A stretch of 64,000 nucleotides of DNA from Leucocoprinus leucothites (GCA_013368445.1 JAACJO010000012.1:1054001-1118000), one strand, 5' to 3'; shown: positions 11,626 through 24,481, numbered from the stretch's first letter. Notes: a model not told the origin generated them from the sequence alone. Numbers and translations: made by a program.

Positions 11626-13494
11626 ATGTCCGCTACTCCACGAATAACCCGCTTCCTCCGGCACCTCTTAGTCCTCTTTCAAGAGGCGCTTGTATTCCGT
11701 CGCCGTCATCGCAACCCTTCCTGGTATGCCTCTAAGGTGAGAAATCTCAGTGTTACGAGAGGTCCAGAATTATCCACCTCATTAGGGCTCTAGAACTCGG
11801 GTGCGAGACCGCCGAGTCCCATAGCCGAAAATTCGGATGCGTCAATGGAGAATTTTGTCGCTCCGAGTTCTGACCAGGCAACAGATCGACGACTATCACC
11901 GAACATAAGCGCTTTAAGGGCCCACAATGAAGAGCAATTAGTATCACGGCTCCCTAATGAACTTTTATGTCAAATTTTTGTCAAAGGCGTAGTCCCTCGC
12001 CACGCGGCCACGTATCCTGCCCTCCTTGGAAAATACTGTGATACGAAAAGGCGTCTGGGTCAAGTTTGTCACCGATGGCGAACGGTTGCACTGGATTGTC
12101 CAGACATCTGGTGCAATGCCGTGGACTTGTCAACAAATATTTTGTGGATCGGGGAGGTTCTGAGGCGTAGTCGCGGTTGGCCACTCACGGTTTTCATGCC
12201 ACAAGGGACAAAAGAAGAAAACATTGCCCTCGTCCTGCGAAAGCACCGAATTCGAGGTCTTTTTGCGAATATTCAACAGCCATACCTAGTCAAAAAGCTA
12301 GTGGTTCATGTACGGGACCTTTGTGGGTTAGAAGAGCTGGACCTTGTTACACATAGCCACGTTCGCTCTCGTTTAAGAGAGAGCCTTAATGGCTTATCGA
12401 GAGGCCGATCCATCCCTGGACTCCTATCGACGCTTCGTTCTCTGTATCTAACGGGGCCCTCAATTCCTCTTCCGACGTACCTGATGCCAACGTTGACTTG
12501 TTTATACGTTGCGCACTCGTGGGGGAGTAAAACCTCTGCCGAATGGTTGCTTTCCCTGCGTAACTTTCCCAACCTCCAAGAGCTGTCTTTGGTCAACTGC
12601 ATCAGTCAGGATCACTTCACATTCCCGTCTTCCGACGTCGAAGAAATCCCTTCTCACTCACCATCAAATCTGACGCAGTTACCACGACTTCGAGAATTGG
12701 AGCTCAATGGTGATCATTTGGCCTGTGGCGCTGCATTTCGAGGGCTTGCCATCCCCTCGACATGTGTCTTACGGATGGCAACCTATGATGCCACAGCTGG
12801 GCTGTCTCTTGACGCCCTGGTGGAGTTTCTTAAAGCCGGCTCATCACGATCATGTCGCGCAGTATCTCCCTCATCCCCTTACAATCGCTCTCTCTCTTTC
12901 AAGGCTACTTCCACGCAGCTTTATCTACAAGTTACTGAAGAGGAAGTTGTCAAACTGAGCATTCACCTGAAATTTGATGACGGTTTCTATAAGGAAATCG
13001 ATACTGCTGCATTTACGGTGCAGGAACTTTTATCGGCCACTCTTCTTCGTTTTAAGCATGACGGCGGATTTTCATCTTTAACCGTCTCTCTCTTAGCATC
13101 GACCCCGCGACTCGCTCGGTGGCTCCGTGGAGTGCACGGTGCTCTACTTCTACCGAAAGAAGTCCAAACCTTGCGATTACAGGAGACTATGACGGTTAAC
13201 GAGCTCCTGAAACTCGTTGAGGGAAAACTTGTACCATGCTCCACAGAGAAGGATGTCATTTCCAGTAACGGTACCGACAACACCTCTATACTCCCATATC
13301 CCCAACTTCGAGATATTACACTCATTCGCATTGATTTTAACAACAAGGAAGGAGGGCCATTCATATCGCAACACATCGTCTCTTTCATTTCGAGACACGC
13401 TGACATCAGACATGTCCGCCTGGTTCAATGTAAACACGCAGATGTAGTTGTGGAAAGACTAAAACTTTTGGGTTTGGAGGTACTTCTGGATTGA
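11626..13494 (+). CDS. F-box protein with LRR-like C-terminal region
   Basis: Predicted 603 residues from two exons, 11626-11736 and 11794-13494. The second exon alone offers an ATG at 11845. I prefer the upstream start because the ATG at 11626 opens a frame ending in a consensus donor (AAG|GTGAGA), and splicing to the TAG ending at 11793 runs in frame into the F-box. The F-box is near residues 86-135 (LPNELLCQIF, then CHRWRTVALDCPDIW), followed by a W-rich block usual in agaricomycete F-box proteins and irregular Leu-rich segments (LEELDLVTHS, LPRLRELELNG). F-box proteins bind Skp1 and choose substrates for SCF ubiquitin ligases; agaricomycete genomes hold large, fast-evolving families. The substrate cannot be inferred. 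The gene is convergent with the GH28 gene, 182 bases away. Confidence 0.8.
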
Positions 13495-13676
13495 TCCTTG
13501 GGTGAGTGTAGTTATTGTGATAGACCGGGTTTTACAATGTGTACTAGGGGCTGTAGCACAGAATGTATACACAGTGTATCATACCAACTCGATTTACTGG
13601 CTGAACCCTGTAATGCCGTTGAAGTTTGTGATTTTCCCTGTTGCTATTGTCAGACTGACAATAGCTCGAAAAACTA

Positions 13677-15544
13677 CTAGGTTATCTCACCTGCACTTCC
13701 ACCAGAGACTTTAAGGTTGGCCCAATTCCAGGATCCTGAGCAAGAAAAAAATGAGCTGATTTCTTCCAAATGGAGATTGTCAGTCAGTGCACCTGTGCAA
13801 GAGCCGACGCCACAATTAACTGCAACCCTCTGGGCACCACTGTTAACCGAAATCGAGGTTTGAGGCGATACAAAGTTGACACCCTGGAATGAGCATTTAG
13901 TTGGCTGACCTACAACAGAGAGCATCTAGTCGTACCGAAAGCTTCACGCCGCTTCCAGGAGTACCGATCGTGGAGGGATAGCTCTGGTCATGAACTCAGG
14001 ACACGGAATCCATTTGATTCAAGCCTCGAGAAACGGACCTGGTCAATGATGACTCCAAATCTCTTACAGCCAGTAGCGGTATTGCCCTATAAGAGAAGGT
14101 CAGCTCCTTGGCCAGCAAGTTCAAAGCCGCAACTTACGGAGTATGTGATGTTAGTAACGGTGCTTCCTGAGGCGGCGGCATCAGTCTTAATGCGCAGAGC
14201 CTGGTCACTAGAGAAATGTCGATAAAGGCACGCCAAGATAGAATATGTGGAATACACCTTACTTGTTCGTGATTGTGTTGCCAGTAATAACAATACCATT
14301 CACAGTCACACCAGAGTCGATGGAGCCCTGTTTGATCGTGTAACTCTTTCTTTCTCCGAGCACTGAGAGGAAGCATGCTACTTACGACGGAAATTCCATG
14401 ACCACCGGAGCAGTGGTTATTCTTAAACACAATGTTGGCGCCACGATTAATAGCAAGACAGTCATCCTATGTCGTGTGAGTTGGTATTCTGCATTTTAAA
14501 ATACCTTTCCCAGACCTGGTTCATAATAACACTGTTCTGAATGGTGAGGTCTTCAGTGCTAGCATCGAAACCATCGGTGTTATGGCCTGCAGCCAGTCCG
14601 TTGCTGTTGGAATTGGGCTGGTCACCGAGAGCTAGAGGTGAACCGTGAGTGATAATAGTTATCATTCTTTTGGTTCAAACATACAATTATCGATGGTCAG
14701 ACTGTCCATAACGAGAGGGCCAGGATTGGAAACGGAGTAAGTTCTAGCAGGTGAGTTCAATACTTTGACGTTCTAGTCGGTTCGATGAATCTGGGGAGAT
14801 ATCTTTCAGTAGACTGGGTGTAGCTTACAGAGTACGTCCCAGAGATCCGGATCCTACAATGTGAAAAGTCAGATTATCATGAACATAGAATATCAAGTAA
14901 CGAACTTCATCATAGGGGCCGGTTTCACCACACCACCGTTACCACCCAGGCCGTCCTAGATTTCCATTTCAATGAAGCTATCGAGATGTTAGGCATTAAG
15001 CAGGTGCATACCCAGTAGAGGGGACCATTTCCATTGAATGTGTGGCCGTTTCCGTTGACTATTCCTGGTTAGATCTCCTCGATTTGCATCCAGAATAGCG
15101 AGCTTACATGTGATCGAGTCACCACTGTAAAAGATCATCAGCAACAATCATACATGGCGAGTGGCGGATTAGCCTTACGTGATCTGGAAAAGGGGGCCCG
15201 CCCAATTCTGATGGGCGAAGGAGATGTCGCCGTCTGGCATAGTGCGTGAACAAGCATTCATACTGAGCTGTAGGGTTGGGGGTCATACTCATTGTGACCT
15301 TGGTACCATCAAGAAGGTCTAAATTGAGTGTCTGGCCAGCTGGAACCTGGAAGCCGTTCAGTACGACAGTCGTGCAGGCAACAGCAGCGGCCACATCTGG
15401 AAGAATACATGGTTGGCATGTAATAGTTTGGTGTAGGGTGAAGAGACGCTACACACCATTCAACGAGTTGATAGTTCCGGTACAGTCGCTTGAAGCATAC
15501 CCAGAGGCAGCAAGAACAAGAAAGCTCAGAAGTGGTTTCCACAT
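13677..15544 (-). CDS. GH28 endo-polygalacturonase, secreted
   Basis: A pectin-degrading enzyme of glycoside hydrolase family 28 that hydrolyses alpha-1,4-galacturonic linkages in plant cell-wall homogalacturonan. The protein starts with a signal peptide (MWKPLLSFLVLAASGYAS) and continues through about a dozen short exons. All family catalytic blocks are present in order: NTDGFD, DDCLAIN, SGGHGIS and LRIKT, covering the three acidic residues, the histidine and the RIK site. Cysteine pairs fit the usual disulfides, and the C-terminal exon ends SGSWNWANLKVSGGSAGEIT. The estimated mature length is near 350 residues, normal for the family. Introns are very frequent: two exons are only 17 bases (15108-15124) and 25 bases (14829-14853). 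A small change is Arg after DDCLAIN, where Ser is common. The start ATG is at 15542-15544 and the stop at 13677-13679. Confidence 0.93.
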
Positions 15545-16001
15545 TGTAAGTGTAAGTGGGTTGCTAAGTGGTCTTGAGGTCGCAGACCACTTCACTTATG
15601 ACTACGCATGGCGGCCCGCGGAGGGATGCCTCACGGATGAACAAGTGCCGGGTGCGAAGTTGGTTACTTGAAATTTGGACGCGTGGAGTGAGCGACTGAC
15701 CTTTTCGGATCCAAATTTAGCGTCGTTGTCAATGTTGTTCAGGATATAGTTACCAGAATCCAATAATATCCGGTGTGGGCTTACTCCAATAATATATTTG
15801 TGAGGTATATGATTGACCGAGGATCGACCGTCAACTTATTTTTGATTTTATCGAGCAGCCGCCAGTCGCTCCTGGCGGTCCGTTTTATATTCGGAAGCCG
15901 AAGAATGGGTAGGGATTCACAACAAAGAGAGTGTGTTATTGGTAAAGAGCGTGGTTCATAAGGACATAAATAGGATAAAAGAGAACAAGCCTCAGCAGAC
16001 G
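15545..16001. other. Intergenic, 457 bases, GH28 promoter side
   Basis: The gap between two minus-strand genes contains the polygalacturonase promoter and the 3' end of the Ser/Pro-rich gene. I saw no clear TATA box or repeated operator that I could defend. Confidence 0.4.
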
Positions 16002-17104
16002 TCAGAACCACGGAGTTCCAATGGGCACATGACTGCCACCATCAAAGGAGCTTACTGACCCACGAGAACTTCTAGATACTCTGAGCTCTAATCCGGGCAC
16101 ATGAGTTTTTGCCAGCTGAAACGAAGAAGGGGGAGAAGGGGCTACAGCCGGGGATTTCGATGACTGATATTCAGTATGCGAGGTGGACCTGAGATTTTGC
16201 AGCGAAAGACTTGTGGATAGACGCCGCGACAAGGGGCTCTTGGAGAGGGGGTTGGTCGAACTTGGTTCAGGGGTCCGAGAGCGAGACAGAAGATTACAAC
16301 TCCGAGAACGAGCGAGGGTAGGCGATAGTGTTGACCGGTAGGACATGACAGTAGATGACCCAAAACTTGTTGTAGATGAAAGCGATGAATTCCTCTCCAG
16401 GACGGGGCTGTTCTTGGCACTGTCGGAATGGGCAAGTCGATGACTCCGAGAAAGCAAGTCAAAAGGAATGGAAGTAGTTGAATATTGAACAGGACCATGG
16501 CGAATGGAATAAAGGAGGGGAGTTGGGCTGCGGTACAACATACGTTTCTTATGAAAATCAGAGTTTGAGATACTTTCGTTGGAAGTGCTTTTCAGAAACA
16601 GGGGTGAAGCAAAAAACCGACCACGTGCACGTCGACGCGATGGGAGCGTTCGCGGTTGAACAGTGATCGGAGGTTCAGGGAAAAAGTTGAGAATCCCGCT
16701 GCATTCCATAAACGATTGCCTGGCGGGGTCAGCGTCGCCTGTGTCATCCCAATCCTCCAACTCATCAGAGATTGAGGATGACATGTCGGACTCATCAGAA
16801 GAGTGCGAACAAAGCTCTCTAGGCATAGGACTCATGAATGATGATGTGTCATCCTTGAACTCTCGAGAGGGTAGAGGGGGTGGAGAAGGCGGGCTGCGAA
16901 AAGTTAAGAAAGATTTGGAAGGCCGCAAGTGCTTGATGGACTTGGCAGGTGATGTAGGGGGAGAGGCTGGAGTTTTTTCGCGGGCTGCGAGAGGGCCAAA
17001 GACGCTACAGAAGGATAGTTAGAGGAAAAGATGGGACCAATGACGGAGACTGAACGGACGCACTGGTTGATGACATTGCGCCAACTAAGCTCTGGCCGAC
17101 CCAT
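16002..17104 (-). CDS. Unknown Ser/Pro-rich, probably disordered protein
   Basis: I do not recognise this gene. The main frame (17004-16002) is open without an ATG at its upstream end. A short first exon, 17104-17064, gives MGRPELSWRNVIN and joins across intron 17063-17005, which has a GTGCGT donor, a CTAAC branch site and a TAG acceptor. The join is in phase and yields 347 residues. The conserved-looking N-terminus continues VFGPLAAREKTPASPPTS. The rest is rich in Ser, Pro and Arg with an acidic patch (DELEDWDDTGDAD) and many SP/TP sites (KSPLSRR, TLSPTLARSR), suggesting a phosphorylated, disordered regulator. No signal peptide or membrane segment is seen. It is divergent from DIS3, 497 bases away. 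That the gene exists is fairly sure; the exon 1 choice is less so. Confidence 0.6.
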
Positions 17105-17601
17105 TAAGATAGTACACACAAAAAGAAGGGAAGGATTGATGCAACCAGAGACCAGCTGGGCGAATCGACGAGATGAGGTTTATAAAGGCGAGAGAAGAGC
17201 GAAAAGAGTGGCAGAGCTGCACCAGAGTCTAGCGTCATCACTGTCCATGCACAGAGATATTTAACAACACAGGAGACACGGATAGATAGAAGCACATCCA
17301 GGGTAAGAAATGTGCATCGTTGAGCCACCACCATTGTTCCGACAGTGTCCACGAGCGTGTGCATTGACAAGTTCCAGTGCATTGATGAGGTGCGTTGACG
17401 ACAATACAGGCAACGTGAAGCTAGTCCTATATTTTCTCTTGAGATTCATAAGATGCGGAATAGACCAAGTTCACAGCTTGTTTTGAAGCATGGGTCGACA
17501 TAAATAGCTACGAAGGAAAGGAACGCAAATACGACCATACACTACGAATTTGAATTTAATTGACTTGTCTCAATCAAGCCAACCAAACATTGTATGAAAA
17601 C
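17105..17601. other. Divergent promoter region between the Ser/Pro-rich gene and DIS3
   Basis: A 497-base gap separates two divergently read genes, so it probably drives both. I see no further coding sequence and no strong motif. Confidence 0.45.
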
Positions 17602-20600
17602 ATGGAAAGAATCATTATCAAGAAACGACCTCATTCCGAGGCCGTGGTGACACAACGAAAATTTTTCAAGAAGACAGCAAGGGGAAAGGTGATCAAGGGT
17701 AAGAACATTACTTCATATCCGATATCTGATCTCATTGTGCACCAGTCCTCCGTGAACGATATCTTCGTGAAGATGTTTCCTGCGGGATTCAGAGCTGCAT
17801 AGCATGTCAACTTCCCTTAGAGAGTACCCTTCCAGTAACAGGAGGACAGCATCCATTGTTCCCTAGTGGGCATTTCATCCTGCCCGATACGAATGTGTTT
17901 TTATCCCAGGTATGTCCCTATTGGACACATACTTGCGTTTCTAGACTGACATTGCCACAGATGGACCTCATCGAATCAGCACTATTCACGCCTCCGATAA
18001 TTCTGCTGCAAACTGTGATGGAGGAGGTCCGACATCGGTCTCTACCATTATACAATCGTTTAAAGGCTCTCACGAAGATGGACGAAAAGAAAATATGGAT
18101 ATTTTACAATGAATATAGATCGTGAGTTTTTCTCTCTAGATTTTATCTCGAATCTCAAGGATGCTAGTGAAACTGCAGTCATCCGGGAGGAGAAAGAAAC
18201 GCCAAACGATCGAAACGATAGAGGTATGCACGATATCACCTGGTTTAACCGCAACTGAATTCAATGCACAGGGATCAGGAAGGCCACAGAATGGTACAAC
18301 AGCCACCTGAAGGTCACTAGGCCATTGATTCGTGGACAAGCCCCACCGAAGGTTCCAGCGGTTGTCCTTATGACGGAAGACGCCGCAAATCGCCAGATTG
18401 CCGAGAAATCGGGCCTACCAGCGATATCTGGTGCGAATTGCTTTTCCTTAGCAGTAGCGTATGTGGCTGATGGATTACACAGTGAGGAAATATGTGGAGA
18501 AAACGCCTGAGGCCGATAAATTACTCGACTTACTGTCTGCAGCTGGGTCAGACGAAATTGAACTGACGAAGGCGGCTGGCGCGAGGCAACCTCTATACCC
18601 TGAAGTAAGAGAGCCGCTGTCTGTCCCGTTTCATTGACTCACTACGCTCAGTATCTACCTACAGCCACGCTTATTGCTGGGGTCAAAGCGGGCGAGCTTC
18701 ATCAGGGGCACTTCAATGCTAATCAATATAACTACCTAGAGGTGTGGTGGAATATGTCCTGATGTGTCATGATTTAATGTCTATTGTAGGGCAGTGTTCC
18801 CGTTCCCGCATTCAACAAACCTGTTCTCCTCGTCGGGCGAGAGAATATGAATAGGGCAGTTAATGGTGATATTGTGGTAGTAGAGGTGTTCAATGAGAAG
18901 GAGTGGAAAGCGCCAGGAGACGAGGTTGTGGACCAGGATAGTGAGTTGTCCCGTACTGATTTTCTCTTCGAACCTTAAACTTGTATAGCCACCCTGAAGG
19001 ATGATGATGTGGAAGCGTCTGGTGACGAGGGCGAATCAGACAATGACGAGGTTATAGCTCGTGAAACACGGCATATAAAACCTGAACAAGCAACACCTCC
19101 CACAGAAAAACAACCGACCGGTCGCGTGGTCGGTATTATCAAGCGCAACTGGCGTGCTTATGTATGTCATATCGATAGCGGATCTTTGACCTCTCAAAAT
19201 ACCACATCCCTTGCGCAACAAACCGTCTTTGCTACGCCCGTATCTCGGCTCCTTCCACGTATTCGTCTAAGGACAAGACAAGCCCCAACCCTGGTCGGCC
19301 AGAAAATTTTGGTCACCATTGATCGTTGGGATGTGAATTCGCGGTATCCGGAGGGACATTTTGTGAGAGCGCTCGGAAAGGTAGAAAGCAAAGAAGCGGA
19401 GCAAGAAAGTTTGCTACTGGAATTTGACGTGCCCTATAGGCCATTCGGGAAGGCGATTCTGGATTGTCTGCCACCGGAGGGTGAACAATGGGTTGTTCCT
19501 CCCAAGAGCGACACGCACCCTGTTTGGAAGGATAGAGAGGATTTGAGACAGTTTCTTATCTGCAGCATTGATCCTCCAGGTACGAATCGGCCTCACTGTA
19601 ATGCTTTCCTTCTTTCTTAAGAGGTTTAGGCTGTCAAGACATTGATGATGCTCTTCACGCTCGCCCCCTACCTAATGGCAATATCGAGGCTGGTGTTCGT
19701 GAGTACTGCAAGGTAGCTGAATGAGTACCCGCTGCTAAATTTACCCATCCCCTACCAGATATTGCGGACGTATCCCACTTTGTACACGCCGATACCCCTA
19801 TGGACAAGGAGGCTTCGGACAGAGGAACGACTGTCTATCTAGTGGATAAACGCATTGACATGTTACCTGCTTTATTGGGGACGAACTTGTGTTCGCTCAG
19901 ACCTTTTGTAGAACGCTTGGCGTTCTCGGCGATATGGGTAAGAATTCACACCTTTGAGTTGTTCATCTGCTCACGTAGGACATAGGAATTGACTCCAGAT
20001 GCCGATATTGTCAACGTTCGGTTCACCAAATCCGTTATCGCATCCAAGGCTGCCTTCACCTATGAAGAAGCACAGATCCGCAAGGATGACTCGTAAGTTC
20101 TCCCTTCTTGCGTCCGCCCGGTTCCTCATTCAGGTTTTATAAAGCAATCAACAAGACGATCTCTCACATTCCATTCGCCTTCTCAACACCCTTGCAAGAA
20201 AACTCAAAGAAAAGCGCATGAAAGCCGGAGCACTCAACCTCGCCTCACCTGAAGTCAAAATACATCTCGATAGCTCAGAATCCTCCGATCCCATCGACGT
20301 AGAGCAAAAAGAGCTTCGAGAGACAAATAGTTTGGTCGAGGAATTCATGCTGCTCGCAAACATCAGCGTCGCTCAAAAGATTCAAGAGACCTTCCCTCAA
20401 ACAGCTGTTCTAAGAAGGCATTTGCCGCCTCCGAAAACAAATTTCGAAAAGTTGCAAGATATACTCATCAAGAGAAAGGGCATCAAGTTGGATGTATCAA
20501 GCTCGGGCGCATTGGCTGATTCATTGGACAAATGTGTGGTTCGTGACTTTCTATCGTTCGTCCATAGGTATTGTCAATGAACAGGACATTAGGATTCAGC

Positions 20601-21344
20601 AGAACCCGCGTTCAACACTCTCGTCCGTATCATGGCAACCCGCTGTATGCTCTCTGCAGAGTACTTCTGCTCAGGTAGTGTGCCAAGGGATACCTTTGGT
20701 CACTACGGTCTAGCCACTCCGATCTACACTCACTTCACAAGTCCCATCCGTCGTTACGCAGGTACGACTGTGTCTCTTACAGATCACCACTCAAAGCTAA
20801 CGATTTTCGTAGATGTTCTCGCCCACAGACAACTCGCAGCCTCCATCGGTTACGCCCCCCTTCACCCTTCACTTCATTCCAAATCGCTCGTCGAGCGTGT
20901 CATGGACGTAATAAACCGACGCCATCGCATGGCCCAGATGGCTGGTCGTGCCAGTGTCGAATTTTACGTCGGCTTGGCGTTAAAAGGAAGGAACGAGCGA
21001 GAAGGTAATGCTGGTGTTAAGGAAGAGGCGTTTGTCATTCGTGTATTCAGGAATGGCTTGAGCGTTTTCGTGTCCAAGTGAGCTAAATTGTTGAACTCTA
21101 TCTGAGTTCAGAAACTAACAATGTGCGCAATAGGTTGGGCATCGAAGGGCTAGTGATGTTCAAGAAGGATGTCAAGTTTGATGCAGAAAATTACACGATC
21201 ACCATCCCTGGTCCATCTGGGGACGTTACAATTTCGGTGTTTGACAAGGTGATGGTTAATATTGAAGTTGAGAAAGACAGGAACACGCAAAGAGGAAAGG
21301 TTAAGATGACACTGGTGTCTCCTGTGAATACGAGTGGGCTGTAG
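17602..21344 (+). CDS. DIS3: Exosome catalytic subunit DIS3/RRP44
   Basis: The 3'-5' exoribonuclease and endonuclease of the RNA exosome, acting in nucleus and cytoplasm on rRNA precursors, aberrant RNA and mRNA. Domains in order: an N-terminal CR3-type cysteine motif ([14 protein letters not shown]), a PIN domain ([39 protein letters not shown]) with the acidic endonuclease residues kept, two cold-shock-like domains, the RNB catalytic domain with [12 protein letters not shown] holding the metal-binding aspartates, then [12 protein letters not shown] and a C-terminal S1-like domain. Both nuclease centres therefore look intact. There are more than ten short introns; the first three are 17699-17745, 17910-17960 and 18122-18167. 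I chose the ATG at 17602 because it starts the usual basic N-terminus ([13 protein letters not shown]). The length is close to the 1,000 residues of yeast Rrp44. The stop is TAG at 21342-21344. Confidence 0.95.
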
Positions 21345-22104
21345 CTGGTCTAGTTAGAGATGTTCTACCATGGGTGGATAGGACTAAGTATTAGTACTTT
21401 ATAACTTTCATTGACCGACATTGTCCGAGGACGACGGATTGGATTGTGTCACCAAATTCTAAACATCCTACTGTAATATAACTTGTAACCTTGGAGTTGG
21501 AGGCTTCGCGAACTCTTAATGCCAGCAATAACCGGTGACAGTCTTGTTATCCACCGAATAGGCGAATACTAGTCAGGTTACTCTAATTTGCTCATTACTC
21601 TCTTCAACCTCCATTCATAGGAACCACAGGTCGAGACGATGCGATTAAAGAATATTTGAGTAAAAGTTTTCATACGGACATTATTTACATTTCAATCATT
21701 TTAAACTTCTTTCCTTCCTGCCCATGTAGAGGTGAATACGCATAGGGGGGATATAAACAAGAGAAACAGATACAACGAAAGGGGAGAAGCATAGGGGATA
21801 TAAACAAAGGAAAGAATGCATCTATGTATCATAACAGACGTGGTAAAGCAATGGGCTTGCACTGTAGCATGACTGAGTAAAAAAAGTTACAAAACGATGG
21901 CTACAAAAAGAGAAGAGTTCTGAGAATGAAAAAATGAACAAAACTACACATGAAACACAATGCCGGGATGGGTTGAATGCGAATGAATGGAGATGCAATG
22001 TTGATTAAAGTGAATGAGGATAAAGAATGGGAATGCATAGGTCATAATGTTAAGCATAAGTCAATATAGAACAGAGAACGTGGGGGAACCGATGGAGGCA
22101 TAAC
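21345..22104. other. Intergenic between convergent DIS3 and CDC6
   Basis: This 760-base region should contain the 3' ends of two converging transcripts. It is A-rich on the plus strand and has a short imperfect direct repeat (GGGGATATAAACAA near 21748 and again near 21794). I see no gene. Confidence 0.4.
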
Positions 22105-24221
22105 CTAAAGCTTAAAGGCATCTGAAAAGACGTCTTCCTTGTTTCCTTTTGATGAAACCGCATCCTTCACCTTGACGTCTCTTGCAGTCCTGGCTTGTTC
22201 ACGTTGCCAGATAGCCTTGACCTCTTCCTCGCACACGTCGACTTCAGCACCCTCCTGTGGCGTAGTGTTGACACCCAAACCGCGTAAGATCTCGTCACAC
22301 CAGACACCTTCCACAAGACGTACACTTCCGACATTACCGGCAACGCTGTTCTTTCCTACACCAGCGAAGGAAGCTGAACGAACAAACGGTTTGCGACCAG
22401 GTCCGGTCGAGCTGCCAATGGACGGTGACAAGCATACAAGACCATTGCCTTCAAGGACATTGAGAAGGTCGCCAAATTCACTTCGGGTGGTAGGGTCAAA
22501 GACACCAGCGTCACTTCGGGTGAGTATAGCCGTATAGTATGAGTGAAGTTGATTTGTATCCATCGCTGACAATGTCGGATGAGTGGTGGATGACGTAGTC
22601 CGGCGAAGCGATGCTGCAGTTGGCTTTCGTGGTGATGCATTAGATAGAGAACCCGAGAGTGTCAGTCCAGCTTCTAGGCGTTTAGAGCCGAGGAGGGTGC
22701 TAAGAAGGACAATGCGTGCTTGGAGGTTGAGATTCTTGACCTTCGCAACGGTCTCACTATTGCTAACAGCGGCGCCCGATGAAACGGATGACGTTGACTT
22801 GCCGGATGAAGGCTTGTAAGCTTTGAGCGCGGCGAGAACATGGCTGGGTGTGACGCTGACAGCGGGGGAGTCGGCAGTAACAATGGTGATGCTCTTCTTT
22901 GAAGGTGCGACTGCAATATCAATTGCGCCACGGAGGACTTCGAATAGACTACGGACATCACCAGTCATACCGGCGATTTTCTTCGTCAAGAGCGTCAGGG
23001 TAGGTGTGGGAAGGAATTTTTTGGGATCAGCCTGAGCAGAGCTAGAGTCGACGTCGTATAGTGGACAGAGCCTAGTTTGCAAGATGTCAAACAGCTGGTT
23101 TGATGTGTATGGCGCAAAATGAACAGTTCGGACGTTCAGAGACGGTGACGAGGATGGCGTTGAAGTCAAAGTGTGCGTGTTGGCGATGCCGATGAGACGG
23201 ATATTTGCGGGAGTTGCAGCAGGGAGCGAGAATAAGGATGTCAAAGCCTGGGCACTGGGAGTGATGTGATCCAATTCATCCAAAATAAGAATGCTAGACG
23301 GATGTCAGCGCAGTCTAGTGAAATTGAGGGCACTGTCACATACCATTTCGTTCGTACGCCTAACAACAGGGATTCAATCGCCGCTCTGCCCTTGCCCTTG
23401 CGGGATTTGGAGGGCGAGGATTTTTGTTTGCGAGCAGCGTCGAGCTCTTCAAACATGCGCTCCCAGAGTGCATCAAGGTCATTCAGGGCCATACAATTGA
23501 TGAAAATGATCTTGACACCGTTAGCTTCCGGGTTGAGGTGGCCGAGGACGGAGTTAATAAGGGCAGTTTTGCCACAGCCAGGAGAGCCAGATATGTAGAG
23601 GGTGGCGGGTGCATCATCTGTATCCATGGTAGAGTCGTCCACGAAAGAGGATATGAAATCACGGATGATCCCACGTTCTGTATCACGTCCAGCAATTTCG
23701 TTATCAGCACTGTTGCATGTAGCACGTAAAAGAGTGCGAGCACGGGTGTGCAAAGGGAGGGATACTGGTGTGGGTGGCGGAGTAGCAAAGGAGAATAGAG
23801 AGTCAGAAGCTGTATCGACTGATGCAATGGTCGATGTTGATGCGTGTCGACGGATTGCTGTTCCACTGTGTCAATACTAGGTCAAGAAGACTAGACAAGA
23901 GAATGACTTACCAGGTCGGGCACGCGAGGGCGAAATGATATCCGTTCCAGAACGTCGCAAAGCCCGTGTGGTTCGTGAAGCCACGGGGGAGGGATCGGGA
24001 GTGAGCAGTCGTGGGGAGAAAGGAGGAACATTCTCCTTGTTACCGTCTCCGTCTATCGCAAGCATCGACACTCTCGGACGCTTGGGTAGCGGGGTAGAAT
24101 CTGGTGTCTGAAGCTGGTCAACCGACTTGGATGCCAGCGAGCTCGTTGGCGACGATTCCACCTGCTGGTGGTGGCCGCGTTTGCCGAGGACAGAGCTGCG
24201 AGTCACGCGCGTTGTCGACAT
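22105..24221 (-). CDS. CDC6: CDC6 replication licensing ATPase
   Basis: Predicted 670 residues from three exons: 24221-23912, 23857-23344 and 23293-22105. Cdc6 works with ORC and Cdt1 to load MCM helicases onto replication origins in G1. The first about 190 residues are disordered with candidate CDK sites (TPDSTPLPKRPR, FSPRLLTPDPSP), as expected for a protein destroyed or exported after phosphorylation. The AAA+ module follows with Walker A GSPGCGKT, Walker B LILDELDH (completed by splicing) and a sensor 1 region IGIANTHTL. A winged-helix region lies at the C-terminus (LSPSIGSSTG to EVKAIWQREQ). ORC1 is less likely because no BAH domain precedes the ATPase. The promoter contains two exact MluI cell-cycle boxes. 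The start ATG is at 24219-24221; the reading frame extends further upstream only through a GTG. Confidence 0.88.
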
Positions 24222-24348
24222 GGCCTGTGAGGAGAAAGACGAGGTCTGGAGGCCGACAGAGTCTTGAAGAAGAGGCAGATGAAGAAGAGAAAGAGAGCGC
24301 GCGACCACTCAAGTAAACTTGCGTTTCATACTCCGACAATCCCATCAA

Positions 24349-24354
24349 ACGCGT
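24349..24354. promoter_or_regulatory. MluI cell-cycle box (MCB) upstream of CDC6
   Basis: ACGCGT, the palindromic core bound by MBF (Mbp1-Swi6) at G1/S genes in ascomycete yeasts. It sits 128 bases from the CDC6 start and next to further CGCG cores. Conservation of this regulation in this fungus is an inference. Confidence 0.5.
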
Positions 24355-24475
24355 AAACGCGCTTCGCGTCGCGTGCCACACGTGCAGGGTCTCCTTTTGT
24401 CCTGGCTTCTCCCTAGCCCCTAGTCGTATCATGGAACTTTTCCCTGGAGCTTGTCATAACCCATGCGCGACAATA

Positions 24476-24481
24476 ACGCGT
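24476..24481. promoter_or_regulatory. Second MluI cell-cycle box upstream of CDC6
   Basis: An exact ACGCGT in the sequence ATAACGCGTCAG, 127 bases from the first box. Two exact copies in 416 bases is more than expected by chance for a CpG-containing hexamer. Confidence 0.45.

Noticed and set aside
13677..17104. Secondary-metabolite or pectin-degradation cluster
   Set aside because: Only one carbohydrate enzyme (GH28) is here; its neighbours are an F-box protein and an unknown disordered protein.
21747..21815. Short direct repeat GGGGATATAAACAA
   Set aside because: Two imperfect copies only, in the 3' flank of converging genes; too short to call an element.
22139..22537. Plus-strand ORF opposite CDC6
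   Set aside because: Antisense shadow of a GC-rich coding exon.
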